Counted from the first letter of the stretch, positions 16,401 to 24,516 are shown. The stretch is 64,000 nucleotides of DNA from Archangiaceae bacterium (GCA_016714225.1 JADJNS010000004.1:248001-312000); one strand, 5' to 3'. Program-made: numbers and translations. Notes: generated by a model not told the origin, from the sequence alone.

Positions 16401-17319
16401 GCCCGGGGCTGTCGACGGCCGTCACTCCAGACAGGCGCGTCGCCCGCTGAACGGTGACGTTGAAGAAGAGCAGCAGGGCCTGGCCCGAGGGGCCGCTGAT
16501 CAGCCGCGGCGCGACGCGCGAAGAGTTGGGGCTCAGCACCGCGGTGCCGGCCGAAGCCGAGCCCGGCAGCGCGGTGGGGCTGAAGGTGGTCGCGAAGATG
16601 TCGGGCGAGGCGAGCCGCGAGTCCTTCCACGCGGTGACGAAGTTGGTGCCGTTGAAGGCGAGCGTCGGGTCTTCTTCGGCGGTCACGCCGTCGGCCACCA
16701 GCGACGGGCCCGAGAACGGCGTGGTCTGCCCTTCGCGGTAGAGCGCGGCGCGCAGCGGGCCGGCGCTCTCGGTGTCCTGCCACAGCACCGCGAACACCAC
16801 CGGGCTGGTGCCGACCGCGATGGCGACCTGGGGGTTGCCTTCGAGGCTGGGCGTGCTCGCGATGCTGAAGACCGGCCCGGCCAGACCGGTGCTCCCCGAC
16901 ACCCAGACGCCGCGAATGTCGCCCTGGCTCTGAAACACGACCAGGAACTGACCCGAGCCGGCGGCCAGCTTCGGCTTCGCCTGCGCCACGTTGTCGGGAG
17001 CGAGCACGAACCGGCTCATCTGCGCGTTGCTGCCGAGCGTGCCGGTCATGAAGCCGCCCACGATCAGCGCCTGCTGGGCGACGAAGCGCTCGTCCTCCCA
17101 GACCGCGAGCACGTTGGGGCCCAGGCCCGCCACCGCCGCGTTGTGGGCGTTGCCGGTCGGGTCTCCCACGCGCGTGGCGGTGGGAATCAGCTCGAAGTCG
17201 GGGCTGAAGCTCAGTGCCGCGGTGTGCTCGGCGGCCGGCGACGTATCGGGTTCGGAGACACGCTGGGTGCACCCCGAGGCGAGAACCAGGCTGAAGACGG
17301 CGAGACGAAGACCCCTCAT
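13414..17319 (-). CDS. Giant propeller/disintegrin-repeat MYXO-CTERM lipoprotein running in frame into a CsgG/TolB-like exported domain
   Basis: The open frame is 1301 residues. The N-terminus is a leader with lipobox LASGC. Residues about 40-760 contain propeller-like repeats (GTNFVTAWKDSRL, GTNFVVAWVDTRL). Residues about 770-1100 hold eight Cys-rich CDxxExCxGxSxxCPxD loops resembling ADAM disintegrin segments. A complete MYXO-CTERM signal follows (FGCSSSPAS, helix, GRRRR ending at codon 1137). Instead of stopping, the frame continues through a signal-peptide-like GLALVVLLAGTAAQA. A TolB/CsgG-like domain follows (SISDNVQTELSTIQQFQVVSQ, QKQLLGCSDEGNSCL, DRLVRGDVSR) up to the frameshift near 13444. 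Two originally separate genes are likely. The first is a surface lipoprotein and the second an exported protein with an outer-membrane barrel. Confidence 0.7.
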   Translation of the reverse strand: MRGLRLAVFSLVLASGCTQRVSEPDTSPAAEHTAALSFSPDFELIPTATRVGDPTGNAHNAAVAGLGPNVLAVWEDERFVAQQALIVGGFMTGTLGSNAQMSRFVLAPDNVAQAKPKLAAGSGQFLVVFQSQGDIRGVWVSGSTGLAGPVFSIASTPSLEGNPQVAIAVGTSPVVFAVLWQDTESAGPLRAALYREGQTTPFSGPSLVADGVTAEEDPTLAFNGTNFVTAWKDSRLASPDIFATTFSPTALPGSASAGTAVLSPNSSRVAPRLISGPSGQALLLFFNVTVQRATRLSGVTAVDSPGLQPFPNNGVPSGYFDDGAGRWQLFLESSPNIDGRTVSTAGAVATFPSGLNPVAGPSITGLVAGRYLNGTQNYPIVMYEQAGAVRGVRLFSGQTAEPQFSAAQETQFLPAAATFASGSEAAVVWTHQALFPDDAGTGLDLGWRVVRADGGHSAPVLRALPGTAATPAVAAVGQRALVLSSDLGGRFGSTLSASLFDSAAPSTVTSFPVTVAGGLSSPDLSVGALTGRFLLMWGSASPASVDFTTVLPTATGTDGGFRTAALGGTSAPVRSVAFGAAPGSGGLVATFSGTLPGPVEVRAARVFDDAGFGAGFQLGTAGYSDNTGRPLAVDFDGTNFVVAWVDTRLAGTTPDVFGARVSLAGAVLDPSGVPLEVGPARARDVALSFDGRHHVLATTFDLADGGTDVAVRFLRSDLSALYDAGVTTAEPERQVALAPLGNGATLMAFTRAKYDPAILANRLVATIVRDGLGDGCASNADCHSGFCSGGVCCNTACTGACETCLAAEGASANGTCGPRPGTFTCRAAAAGGCDVAETCDGTGSACPADAFAPPTQVCRPADMGGCDLAERCTGTSAACPTDRIADAGTVCSSPTAPCATDSVCNGTNTTCPVASGVKGAGASCRPAAGVCDVEEKCDGLSQACPPDLLLGTNEVCRPSLGLCDVADHCTGAAPECPGDVVISDNRVCRTAAGLCDAPELCNGTSGACPADVLKPVDTQCREATGVCDVVEKCDGTSADCPVDAVAARDTACRSAKNSCDVPEVCDGVARSCPDDALARDGEMCTSPDQGTCSAGVCQQGNGRLPSQYSFGCSSSPASLSLLALAAVGLAALGRRRRGLALVVLLAGTAAQADEKRLKVVWVGVHATSGVSEQAAQSISDNVQTELSTIQQFQVVSQADLAAVLGVERQKQLLGCSDEGNSCLMEIAGALNADRLVRGDVSRLDETIVLNLSLVDLSNGRQVSRVGRQVDGGLSKLLKETHELILELAGQDPRWPARRSSR

Positions 17320-17327
17320 GAGAGGGT

Positions 17328-17333
17328 CTTCTA
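17328..17333 (-). promoter_or_regulatory. -10-like hexamer TAGAAG, possible leaderless promoter
   Basis: On the minus strand TAGAAG ends 8 nt before the ATG of the giant lipoprotein gene, with no Shine-Dalgarno between. It matches the arrangement seen before the genes at 349, 24592, 52320 and 55777. Confidence 0.35.
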
Positions 17334-17338
17334 GCAGC

Positions 17339-18220
17339 TCATGGGAGCAGCTTCGCCATGTCGCCGTAGGTCTCTGGGCGACGATCCCGGTAGAACTGCC
17401 ACACGCGCCGCACCTCTTCGATCATGTCGAAGTTCATGTCGGCGACCACCAGCTCGTCTTTGTCTTCGCTGCCGGTGGCGAGAAACGAGCCCCGCGGGTC
17501 GACGAAGTACGACGTGCCGTAGAACTTGCCGATGTTCCACGGAGCCTCGGTGCCGACGCGGTTGATGGCGCCGACGAAGTAACCGTTGGCCACGGCGTGC
17601 GCGGGCTGCTCGAGCTTCCACAGGTACTGCGAGAGGCCGGCGACGGTGGCCGACGGGTTGAACACCACCTCGGCGCCGTTCAGGCCCAACAGGCGCGCTC
17701 CTTCAGGGAAGTGGCGGTCGTAGCAGATGTACACGCCGACCACGCCGTACTGGGTCTTGAAGGTCGGGTAACCGAGGTTGCCGGGCTTGAAGTAGTACTT
17801 CTCCCAGAAGCCGCTGGTCTGGGGGATGTGGTTCTTGCGGTACTTGCCCAGGTACTTGCCGTCGGCGTCGATGACCGCGGCGGTGTTGTAATAGACGCCC
17901 GCCATCTCGCGCTCGTAGAGCGGCACCACGATCACCATCGAGTACTTCTTGGCGTACTCCGACATCAGGCTGGTGAGCGGGCCGGGGCAGGCCTCGGCGG
18001 CGTCGTACCAGTTGGGCGTCTGCGCCGGGCAGAAGTACGGGGTATTGAAGACCTCCTGCATGCACAGCATCTGCACGCCCGCCTTGCCCGCCTTGTCGAT
18101 GAAGGGCAGGGTCTTCTCGAGCATCGCGGTGCAGATCTCTTTGACGCTGCCTTCGGACTTCGCGTTCGCGACTTGGATCAAGCCGCCTTTGACGGTTCGG
18201 GCCATGGTGGGCGGCGACAT
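17339..18220 (-). CDS. Beta-ureidopropionase / N-carbamoylputrescine amidase-type nitrilase-superfamily hydrolase
   Basis: This 293-residue carbon-nitrogen hydrolase has the Glu-Lys-Cys triad: Glu in CMQEVFNTPYF, Lys in KYRKNHIP and Cys in VYICYDRHFPEGAR. The conserved FWEKYYFKPGN and NPSA blocks fit beta-ureidopropionase or N-carbamoylputrescine amidase. Because hydA lies nearby, the pyrimidine route (N-carbamoyl-beta-alanine to beta-alanine, CO2 and ammonia) is the better guess. The start could be the ATG at 18220 or the one at 18205, which removes MSPPT. It is divergent from the alpha/beta hydrolase gene with 33 bp between starts. It ends 19 bp before the giant lipoprotein start, so the two may be co-transcribed. 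Confidence 0.88.
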   Translation of the reverse strand: MSPPTMARTVKGGLIQVANAKSEGSVKEICTAMLEKTLPFIDKAGKAGVQMLCMQEVFNTPYFCPAQTPNWYDAAEACPGPLTSLMSEYAKKYSMVIVVPLYEREMAGVYYNTAAVIDADGKYLGKYRKNHIPQTSGFWEKYYFKPGNLGYPTFKTQYGVVGVYICYDRHFPEGARLLGLNGAEVVFNPSATVAGLSQYLWKLEQPAHAVANGYFVGAINRVGTEAPWNIGKFYGTSYFVDPRGSFLATGSEDKDELVVADMNFDMIEEVRRVWQFYRDRRPETYGDMAKLLP

Positions 18221-18253
18221 AGCACGCTCGACGTGCTTAAGAATGGACCCCAG

Positions 18254-19480
18254 GTGAACACCCCCGTCCGCGAGCCCACGGTCGACGACGTCGAGTTCCG
18301 CGCGCTCTACAAGAAGACCAAGTACACGGTCGAGACCGCCGATGGCTGGAGCCTGGTCATCACCCGGTACAAGCCGACTCCGCAGTCGTGGTCGCAGCCG
18401 CTGTTCGGCGAGCCGATGCTGCTGGTGCACGGCTTCTCGCAGAACCGCCACGCGTGGACGTCGGGCGAGTTCGTGAAGAACCTGCTCTTCTTCGGGGTCG
18501 ACATTCACATTCTCGAGCTGCGCGGCCACGGCAAGAGCTCGATCGAGCTGCAGCACGAGCGCGCCGCGAAGTTCGGCCGCACTCCCCCCGCCGATCTCGA
18601 GTGGGACTGGGACATCGACTCGTACTTTCTCTACGACATACCCGCGGCGGTGGCGGGGGTGCGCCGCATCTCGCGCCGCGACCGCATCTTCTACTGCGGG
18701 CACTCGATGGGCGGCATGCTGGGCTACGGGTACGCCGGCATTCACGACGATCACTTCGAGGGCATCGTCACCATCGGCGCGGCGGCCGAGCTGGGCAAGG
18801 GCTCGCTGCCGCTCAAGCTGCTGGCGATGGCGGGGCCGGGCCTGGCGGCGGCGGTCGACTCGACCATGGGTGCGCTCAACATGCAGCGTGGCCTCTCGCA
18901 CGTGTCGAGGTCGCTGGTGGCGCGGCTGAAGAAGCAGATCGCTCCGAGCGTGCCGAAGCACCTGCAGTTTCGCTACGTGCCGGTCGACTCGTGGCTGAAG
19001 ACGGCGGCTTCGCTGCTCGACTACGCCGAGACCAACCCGGTGCTCTCGACCATCGCGTCGCGGGTGAACTGGCTGGCGCGGCAAGATCGCATGGCCTCGT
19101 CGGACCTGAGGTGGCTCTTGCGCGAAGCGGGTGAGCGCGAGCCGCGCAAGGTCGCCGAGCAGTTCCTCAAGTGGATCCGCTCGAGCGAGGTCGTCTGCTA
19201 CCGCACCGGCTACGACTTCAAGCGCGGGTTCCAGAAGATCAAGGTGCCGATGGCCATCATCTTCGGAGACGCCGACCCGCTCGCCTCGGTCGCGTCGACC
19301 CGCAGCGTCTACCGCTCGGCGAAGAGCGAGTACCTCTTGTGGCGCCCGGTGAAGGGCAACAGCCACATCGAGGTGACCATGGGTCACGACGTGCGGCAGA
19401 TCTGCTACGACATCAAGAACCTCATCGAGTACGCGAAGGTGCACCGCAACCGCGCCCCGTCGTTGCCGAGGATCCGCTGA
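18254..19480 (+). CDS. Alpha/beta-fold hydrolase
   Basis: This 408-residue protein starts at GTG (VNTPVREPTVDD). The hydrolase core has the oxyanion motif LLVHGFSQNRHAW, the nucleophile elbow GHSMGGMLGYG, and an acid and His late in the chain (FGDADPLAS, GNSHIEVTMGHD). There is no signal peptide, so it is cytoplasmic. The N-terminal TVETADGWSLVITRYKP strand pair is typical of lipase- or esterase-like members. A helical insertion between strands 6 and 7 (about residues 200-300) probably forms a lid. The substrate cannot be predicted. It converges on a lipoprotein gene, with a palindromic repeat between them. Confidence 0.85.
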   Translation: MNTPVREPTVDDVEFRALYKKTKYTVETADGWSLVITRYKPTPQSWSQPLFGEPMLLVHGFSQNRHAWTSGEFVKNLLFFGVDIHILELRGHGKSSIELQHERAAKFGRTPPADLEWDWDIDSYFLYDIPAAVAGVRRISRRDRIFYCGHSMGGMLGYGYAGIHDDHFEGIVTIGAAAELGKGSLPLKLLAMAGPGLAAAVDSTMGALNMQRGLSHVSRSLVARLKKQIAPSVPKHLQFRYVPVDSWLKTAASLLDYAETNPVLSTIASRVNWLARQDRMASSDLRWLLREAGEREPRKVAEQFLKWIRSSEVVCYRTGYDFKRGFQKIKVPMAIIFGDADPLASVASTRSVYRSAKSEYLLWRPVKGNSHIEVTMGHDVRQICYDIKNLIEYAKVHRNRAPSLPRIR

Positions 19481-19483
19481 AGA

Positions 19484-19522
19484 GCTCCCTCTCCCTCGAG
19501 GGAGAGGGTTGGGGTGAGGGGG
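19484..19522 (+). repeat. Palindromic intergenic repeat (CTCCCTC family), copy A; possible bidirectional terminator
   Basis: A perfect 22-nt palindrome (19487-19508, CCCTCTCCCTC and its complement) is followed by GGTTGGGGTGAGGG. A second copy in inverted orientation lies at 44531. This motif is common in intergenic DNA of many proteobacteria. It sits between two convergent genes, where the hairpin could end both transcripts. Confidence 0.75.
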
Positions 19523-19533
19523 CGAAAACCCTC

Positions 19534-20130
19534 CTAGGGAGTGGCCGAAGAAGGCGCCGCAGGCTGCACCGAAGCCGGAGCCGGCGCCTTCACCCGCATC
19601 ACGTAGCCCTTGGCCTCGTCGAAGCTGTTCTTCTTGGGGCCGAAGGTCACCACGCCCAGATTCCCGCCGGCGCTGTCGACGATCTGCTTCACCCAGGCGA
19701 TCCAGTGATCGCGATCGTCGGGCGTCTTGCCCCAGCAGAAATACGAGGTGGGGATGATCAGCCAGATGCCCAGCGTCACCCAGGTGAGCGGCACCTGCGG
19801 CCAGCAGAAGACCTTGCGCGCGGTCGACAGGTAGTCCGAAGGGTAGAACGGCGAGTGGTACTCGCCCTCGATGGTGAAGGTGCCGACCATCTCGACGTCC
19901 TGCCCGCGAAACTGCTTCAGGGTGCCGTCGACCACGTCGAGCCCGGCGGCCTCGTCGTTCTCGACCACCACCACCGCGCCGAACACCGGCTTGGCGCGGT
20001 GGTTCTCGAAGTCGTCGACCACGCGCTCGTCGTCCATCGGGCGCACCTCGACCGAGCGGAACTTCACGCCTGGCGCGATGTTCACGCAGGCAGCCGAGCC
20101 CAGCAGCGCGGCGACGAGCGTGAGCCTCAC
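19534..20130 (-). CDS. Lipoprotein with membrane-associated segment, unknown function
   Basis: This 198-residue protein starts at a GTG that overlaps the glnS stop (GTGA), giving VRLTLVAALLGSAAC with lipobox SAAC. The mature part has a beta-rich domain (VEVRPMDDERVVDDFENHRAKPVFGAVVVVEND), then a hydrophobic stretch (PQVPLTWVTLGIWLIIPTSY). It ends with a DDRDHWIAWVKQIVDSAGGN helix and an Ala/Pro-rich tail. The central hydrophobic stretch could be a membrane hairpin. No family is recognised. Translational coupling to glnS says little about function. Confidence 0.75.
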   Translation of the reverse strand: MRLTLVAALLGSAACVNIAPGVKFRSVEVRPMDDERVVDDFENHRAKPVFGAVVVVENDEAAGLDVVDGTLKQFRGQDVEMVGTFTIEGEYHSPFYPSDYLSTARKVFCWPQVPLTWVTLGIWLIIPTSYFCWGKTPDDRDHWIAWVKQIVDSAGGNLGVVTFGPKKNSFDEAKGYVMRVKAPAPASVQPAAPSSATP

Positions 20131-21785
20131 TCGCCCTTCGCCTGCTCTTTCACCCAGGTGTCCTTGAGCGTCACGGTGCGGTTGAAGACCAGCTTGCCGG
20201 GCTTCGAGTCGGCATCGACGTTGAAGTACCCGAGGCGCTCGAACTGCACCACGGTGCCGACCGGGGCGTTGGCGAGCGCGGGCTCGAGCTTCGCGTCGGT
20301 GACGACCTCGAGCGACTTGGGGTTCAGGTTCTTGAGGTAGTCGTCTCCGTCGGGGCTCTCGACGGTGAAGAGCCGGTCGACGAGGCGAACCTCGGCCTCG
20401 ACGGCGGTGGCGGCCGCCACCCAGTGCATGGTCGCCTTGACCTTGCGGCCGTCGGGAGCGTCTCCGCCGCGGGTGGCGGGGTCGTACGTGCAGACCACCT
20501 CGGTCACGTTGCCGGCGGCGTCTTTCTTCACCTCTTTGCAGGTGACGAAGTACGCCCAGCGCAGCCGCACCTCGCGGCCCGGAGAGAGCCGGAAGAACTT
20601 CTTCGGCGGGTTCTCCATGAAGTCGTCGCGCTCGACGTAGATGACCTTGCCGAACGGCACGGTGCGCTTGCCGGCGTTGGGGTCTTCGGGGTTGTTGACC
20701 GCCTCGAGCTGCTCGACGTGGCCCTCGGGCCAGTTCTCGATGACGACCTTGAGCGGCTTCAAGACTGCCATGCGGCGCTCGGCGGTGCGGTTGAGCTCGT
20801 TGCGAACCGCGTTCTCGAGGCGGGTGACGTCGATGACGCTGTCGACCCGGGTGACGCCGATCTCTTCGCAGAAGGTGCGCACCGCGCTGGCGGGGTAGCC
20901 GCGGCGGCGCAGCGCCGAGATGGTGGGCATGCGCGGGTCGTCCCACCCGGCGACGTGCTTCTTCGAGACCAGCTCGAGCAGCTTGCGCTTCGACATCACG
21001 GTGTAGGTGAGGTTGAGGCGCGCGAACTCGATCTGCTGCGGGTGGTAGATGCCGAGCTCGTTGAGAAACCAGTCGTAGAGCGGGCGGTGGTTCTCGAACT
21101 CGAGCGTGCAGATCGAGTGGGTGATCTTCTCGAGGGAGTCTTCGAGGCCGTGGGCCCAGTCGTACGAGGGGTAGATCGACCACTTGTTGCCGGTGCGGTG
21201 ATGCTCGGCCTTCACGATGCGGTACATCACCGGGTCGCGGAGGTTGAAGTTGCCCGACGCCATGTCGATCTTGGCGCGCACGGTGTACTTGCCCTCGGGA
21301 AACTCGCCCGCCTTCATCTTGCGGAGCAGGGTGAGGTTCTCGTCGACGCTGCGGTCGCGACCGGGGCTGGGCTTGCCCGGGTCTTTCATGGTGCCGCGGT
21401 ACTCGCGCATCTGGTCGGCGGTGAGATCGCAGACGTAGGCCTTGCCGGCCTTCATCAGCGCCTCGGCCCACTCGAACATCTGGTCGAAGTAGTCGGAGGC
21501 GTAGAAGACGCGGCCTTCGGGTACGTCTCCGGCGAGCCAGCGCACGTCGCGCAAGATCGAATCGACGTATTCCTGCTCTTCTTTCGCCGGGTTGGTGTCG
21601 TCGAAGCGAACGTTGAAGGTGCCGTTGTACTTCTTGGCCAGGCCCGCATTCAGGCAGATGCTCTTGGCGTGGCCGATGTGCAGGTACCCGTTCGGCTCGG
21701 GGGGAAACCGCGTCTGCACCCGGCCAGACCACTTGCCGGTGCGGTTGTCCTCTTCGACGATCTCTTCGATGAAGTTCAGTCCCAT
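20127..21785 (-). CDS. glnS: Glutaminyl-tRNA synthetase
   Basis: This 552-residue class I synthetase attaches glutamine to tRNA-Gln. The HIGH motif is EPNGYLHIGHAK near residue 37, and the KMSKS-type motif is VMSKRKLLELV. The two C-terminal anticodon-binding beta-barrels are complete (GKVIYVERDDFMENPPKKFFRL, LVFNRTVTLKDTW). Length matches the E. coli enzyme. The start is ATG at 21785. The tRNA-Gln(CUG) it would charge is also in this window at 1700. A lipoprotein gene is coupled downstream. Confidence 0.97.
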   Translation of the reverse strand: MGLNFIEEIVEEDNRTGKWSGRVQTRFPPEPNGYLHIGHAKSICLNAGLAKKYNGTFNVRFDDTNPAKEEQEYVDSILRDVRWLAGDVPEGRVFYASDYFDQMFEWAEALMKAGKAYVCDLTADQMREYRGTMKDPGKPSPGRDRSVDENLTLLRKMKAGEFPEGKYTVRAKIDMASGNFNLRDPVMYRIVKAEHHRTGNKWSIYPSYDWAHGLEDSLEKITHSICTLEFENHRPLYDWFLNELGIYHPQQIEFARLNLTYTVMSKRKLLELVSKKHVAGWDDPRMPTISALRRRGYPASAVRTFCEEIGVTRVDSVIDVTRLENAVRNELNRTAERRMAVLKPLKVVIENWPEGHVEQLEAVNNPEDPNAGKRTVPFGKVIYVERDDFMENPPKKFFRLSPGREVRLRWAYFVTCKEVKKDAAGNVTEVVCTYDPATRGGDAPDGRKVKATMHWVAAATAVEAEVRLVDRLFTVESPDGDDYLKNLNPKSLEVVTDAKLEPALANAPVGTVVQFERLGYFNVDADSKPGKLVFNRTVTLKDTWVKEQAKGE

Positions 21786-21860
21786 GGGGAGGCCGGGCAC
21801 CTTACCGGAATCAGCCAGAAAGTTGGCCCGTTGATCCAGTGAGGTAGCGTCCTGTAGCTC

Positions 21861-23715
21861 ATGCGTTTCTGGCCAGTCGTGCTGCTGGTGGTGTCGGGGG
21901 CTTCTCACGGCCAGGACCGGGTGTCCCTGAACACCATCACGCGCGTCGAAGTGCGCGGCAACGTGCTCGAGATCTCGGGCTCGAAGAAGCCGAGCTTCAC
22001 CACGTTCACGCTGCCCGAGCCGCCGCGGCTGGTGGTCGACTTCAGCGAGGCGGTGCTGCAAGGCGTGCCGGCCGAGCTCAAGGTCAACGACGGGAACATC
22101 ACGTCGATCAAGACGGCAGCCTACGGCTCGGCGTCGGCGGCGATCGCCCGGGTGGTGATCGGCTTCGAGCGCGACCTCGACACCGACATCTCGACCGACG
22201 GCAACACGCTGCGGGTGAAGCTGCCGCCGTCTCCGGCGCTGCTGGCGAAGGCCGAGGCCGACAAGGCCGCGAAGGCTGAAGGAGAGCGGGTCGCGCGCGA
22301 GGAAGCGGCGCGCAAGGCCGCCGAAGAGAAGGCCGCGAAGGCTGAAGCCGAGCGGGTCGCGCGCGAAGAGGCGGCGCGCAAGGTCGCGGAAGAGAAGGCG
22401 GCGAAGGCTGAAGGAGAGCGCGTGGCGCGGGAAGACGCGGCGCGCAAGGCGGCGGAAGAGAAGGCCGAGAAAGAGCGCCTCGCGCGCGAGAAGGTCGAGG
22501 CCGAGAAGGCCGCGAAGGCCGAGCGCGAGCGGCTGGCGAAAGAGAAGGCCGACGCCGAGCGGCTGGCGCGCGAAGACGCGGCTCGCAAGGCGGCCGAAGA
22601 GAAGGCCGCGAAGGCTGAAGGAGAGCGGGCAGCGCGCGAAGAAGCGGCGCGCAAGGTCGCCGAAGAGAAGGCGGCGAAGGCTGAAGCCGAGCGGCTGGCG
22701 CGCGAGGAAGCGGCGAAGAAGCAGTCCGAGCAGGCGGCGAAGGCTGAAGGAGAGCGGGCCGCGCGTGAGGAAGCTGCGCGCAAGGTCGCCGAAGAGAAGG
22801 CGGCGAAGGCCGAGGCAGAGCGGGTCGCGAAGGCCGAGAAGGCGGCGAAGGCCGAAGAAGCGGCGCGCAAGGCGGCCGAAGAGAAGGCGGCGAAGGCTGA
22901 AGGAGAGCGGCTGGCGCGAGAAGAAGCGGCGCGCAAGGTGGCCGAAGAGAAGGCGGCGCGAGCCGAGGCCGAGCGGGCGGCGCGCGACGAAGCGGCGAAG
23001 AAGCTGGCGGAAGAGAAGGCCGCCAAGGCCGAGAAGGCCGAAGCCGAGCGGCTGGCGCGCGAAGACGCGAAGCGCAAAGCGGCTGACGAGAAGGCCGAGA
23101 AAGAGCGCCTGGCGAGAGAGTCGCGCGAGAAGGCCGAAGCCGAGCGCGCGGCGCGAGATCAGGAAGCGCGCAACGAGGCGGCGAAGCAGGCCGAGCTGGC
23201 GCGGCTGTCGAAAGAGAAGGCCGAGACCGAGAAGCGCGAGCGCGAAGAAGCGAAGCGGCGCAAGGCGGGAAGAGGAGAAGGCCGAGCGTGAGGCGCAGGC
23301 GCGGGCCGAGAAAGAGGCGAAGGCGAAGGCGGCGGCAGAGCCTCCTCCGGCGAAGGTGGTGGCGACGACCCAGCCGGTGGCGACGTCAGGCAAGCCGGCG
23401 TCGATGAACTCGATCGGCTTCAAGCAAGACCGCGGGGTGGGGCGGGTGTCGATCAAGATGTCCGGCCCGGTGCAGATCGGCGTGAAGGAGGACGTCGACC
23501 GCAACGTGGTGGTGTCGCTCGAGAATGCGCGCATCGGGCTGCCCAACAACGAGCGGTTCCTCGACACCTCGTTCTTCGACACCGCCGTCGCGATGGTGCG
23601 CCCCGAGCCCAGCGCCAAGGGCGTCAACGTGCTCGTCGTGCTCAAGCAGCCGGTGCCGTACCGCGTGAGTCAGAGCAACAACGAAGTCACCGTCGAGTTC
23701 GAGCCTCCGAAGTAG
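21861..23715 (+). pseudogene. AMIN-domain protein with long charged coiled coil, interrupted by one extra G
   Basis: It has a signal peptide (MRFWPVVLLVVSGASHGQ), an N-terminal AMIN domain (about residues 25-125), then some 360 residues of Ala/Lys/Glu/Arg-rich helix (EEAARKAAEEKAAKAE repeats). A second AMIN-like C-terminal domain follows (SIGFKQDRGVGRVSIKMSGP to VTVEFEPPK). The frame breaks in the GGG at 23267-23269; removing one G restores a 617-residue protein. AMIN domains bind peptidoglycan or envelope machines (AmiC, PilQ), so a periplasmic or septal/pilus role is likely. The intact reading on both sides suggests an assembly error rather than an old pseudogene. Confidence 0.75.
22250..23300 (+). 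repeat. Degenerate coding repeat for Ala/Lys/Glu-rich helix
   Basis: Roughly 1 kb consists of imperfect GAAGCGGCGCGCAAG and GAGAAGGCGGCGAAG units encoding (E/A)EAARK and EEKAAKAE heptad-like repeats. Several 30-60 bp blocks recur almost identically, so recombination or assembly collapse here is possible. Confidence 0.75.
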
Positions 23716-23726
23716 GGGGCGTCGCG

Positions 23727-24113
23727 ATGACGTTGAGCTTCATTCCCGCCGTAGCGCTGATTGTCGACGAGGAGTTCGGCGCGAAGCTCGGCGCGTTCGT
23801 GTCGATGATGCCGGTCTGGATCATCGAGAGCCCATCGAACGCGCTGGCTGTGGCTTCACTGCCATCGTCGGCACAGAAAAACGTCGCGATGTTCACCAAG
23901 ATGCCCGGCGAGACACCATTCGAGCGACTCTGGCGCGGCGTTAGCGATATCGAAGACCACGAAGGTCCCAACAGCGGCAAGTCCTTCGGTCGCTTGATCG
24001 TTTTCGGGGCTTCTCGCGAACTGCTGCTGCCTCAAGAGCTCAGGTTCTTTTCGTACTCGACCGTCGAAGAGCACGCGGATCGTTTCGAGCTGCTCAAGCA
24101 GCCATCGCCCTGA
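23727..24113 (+). CDS. Small conserved-type protein of unknown function
   Basis: This 128-residue cytoplasmic-type protein starts at ATG with a GGGGG Shine-Dalgarno about 7 nt upstream. It lies 11 bp after the AMIN gene. Recognisable parts are VWIIESPSNALAVASL near the start, FTKMPGETPFERLWRGVSDIEDHEG in the middle, and a FFSYSTVEEHADRFELL end. The layout resembles small proteins found in myxobacteria and other environmental bacteria, but no function is known. Base composition is slightly less GC-rich than its neighbours. Confidence 0.6.
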   Translation: MTLSFIPAVALIVDEEFGAKLGAFVSMMPVWIIESPSNALAVASLPSSAQKNVAMFTKMPGETPFERLWRGVSDIEDHEGPNSGKSFGRLIVFGASRELLLPQELRFFSYSTVEEHADRFELLKQPSP

Positions 24114-24147
24114 AGCGCCCCGTCTCCATGCGAGTCTGGCGGTGATG

Positions 24148-24516
24148 CTAGGCGGACATGATGAGCATCGTCCGGTGGACGATCATGAAGAACCCCTGGG
24201 TCGACCAGACGGCGCAAGCGACGGCTGTCGCGACGTGGGGAGCCTTCAGGTAGCGCCAGGCCAGAACCAGGAGGCCCGGCCAGAACAGGAAGCCTCCCAG
24301 CAGCATCACCGTGGCTCCAAAGCCAGTCGCGACCGCTCCCGCGCCCGCTGGAATCGCAAAGGGCGAAAGCAGGAGCGCATCAGTGACGGTCTTGGTCGAC
24401 ATCGGCACATCACCCGCCAGTGCATCGGCCACCAGGCCGAGCGCGACGCCGACCGCAATGCTGAGTCCGAGTGCTGCCAGCCGCGCGGTCTTGCTCGAGG
24501 TCGGTGGTGCGTTCAT
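24148..24516 (-). CDS. Small integral membrane protein, unknown function
   Basis: This 122-residue protein is read from the ATG giving MNAPPTSSKTARL; an in-frame upstream start adds 16 residues. It has about three to four hydrophobic helices (LAALGLSIAVGVALGLVADALAG, AIPAGAGAVATGFGATVMLLGGFLFWPGLLVLAW, VATAVACAVWSTQGFFMIV). No catalytic motif is visible. It converges with the previous small gene and is divergent from lptD. Codon use is less extreme than in the flanking genes. Confidence 0.55.
   Translation of the reverse strand: MNAPPTSSKTARLAALGLSIAVGVALGLVADALAGDVPMSTKTVTDALLLSPFAIPAGAGAVATGFGATVMLLGGFLFWPGLLVLAWRYLKAPHVATAVACAVWSTQGFFMIVHRTMLIMSA

Noticed and set aside
14971..17334. 787-codon plus-strand frame opposite the giant lipoprotein
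   Set aside because: No recognisable protein; the minus-strand frame has a signal peptide, Cys repeats and a MYXO-CTERM tail.
22250..23300. Tandem repeats that might be noncoding satellite DNA
   Set aside because: They keep one frame encoding a charged coiled coil and join a signal peptide and AMIN domain to a C-terminal domain.
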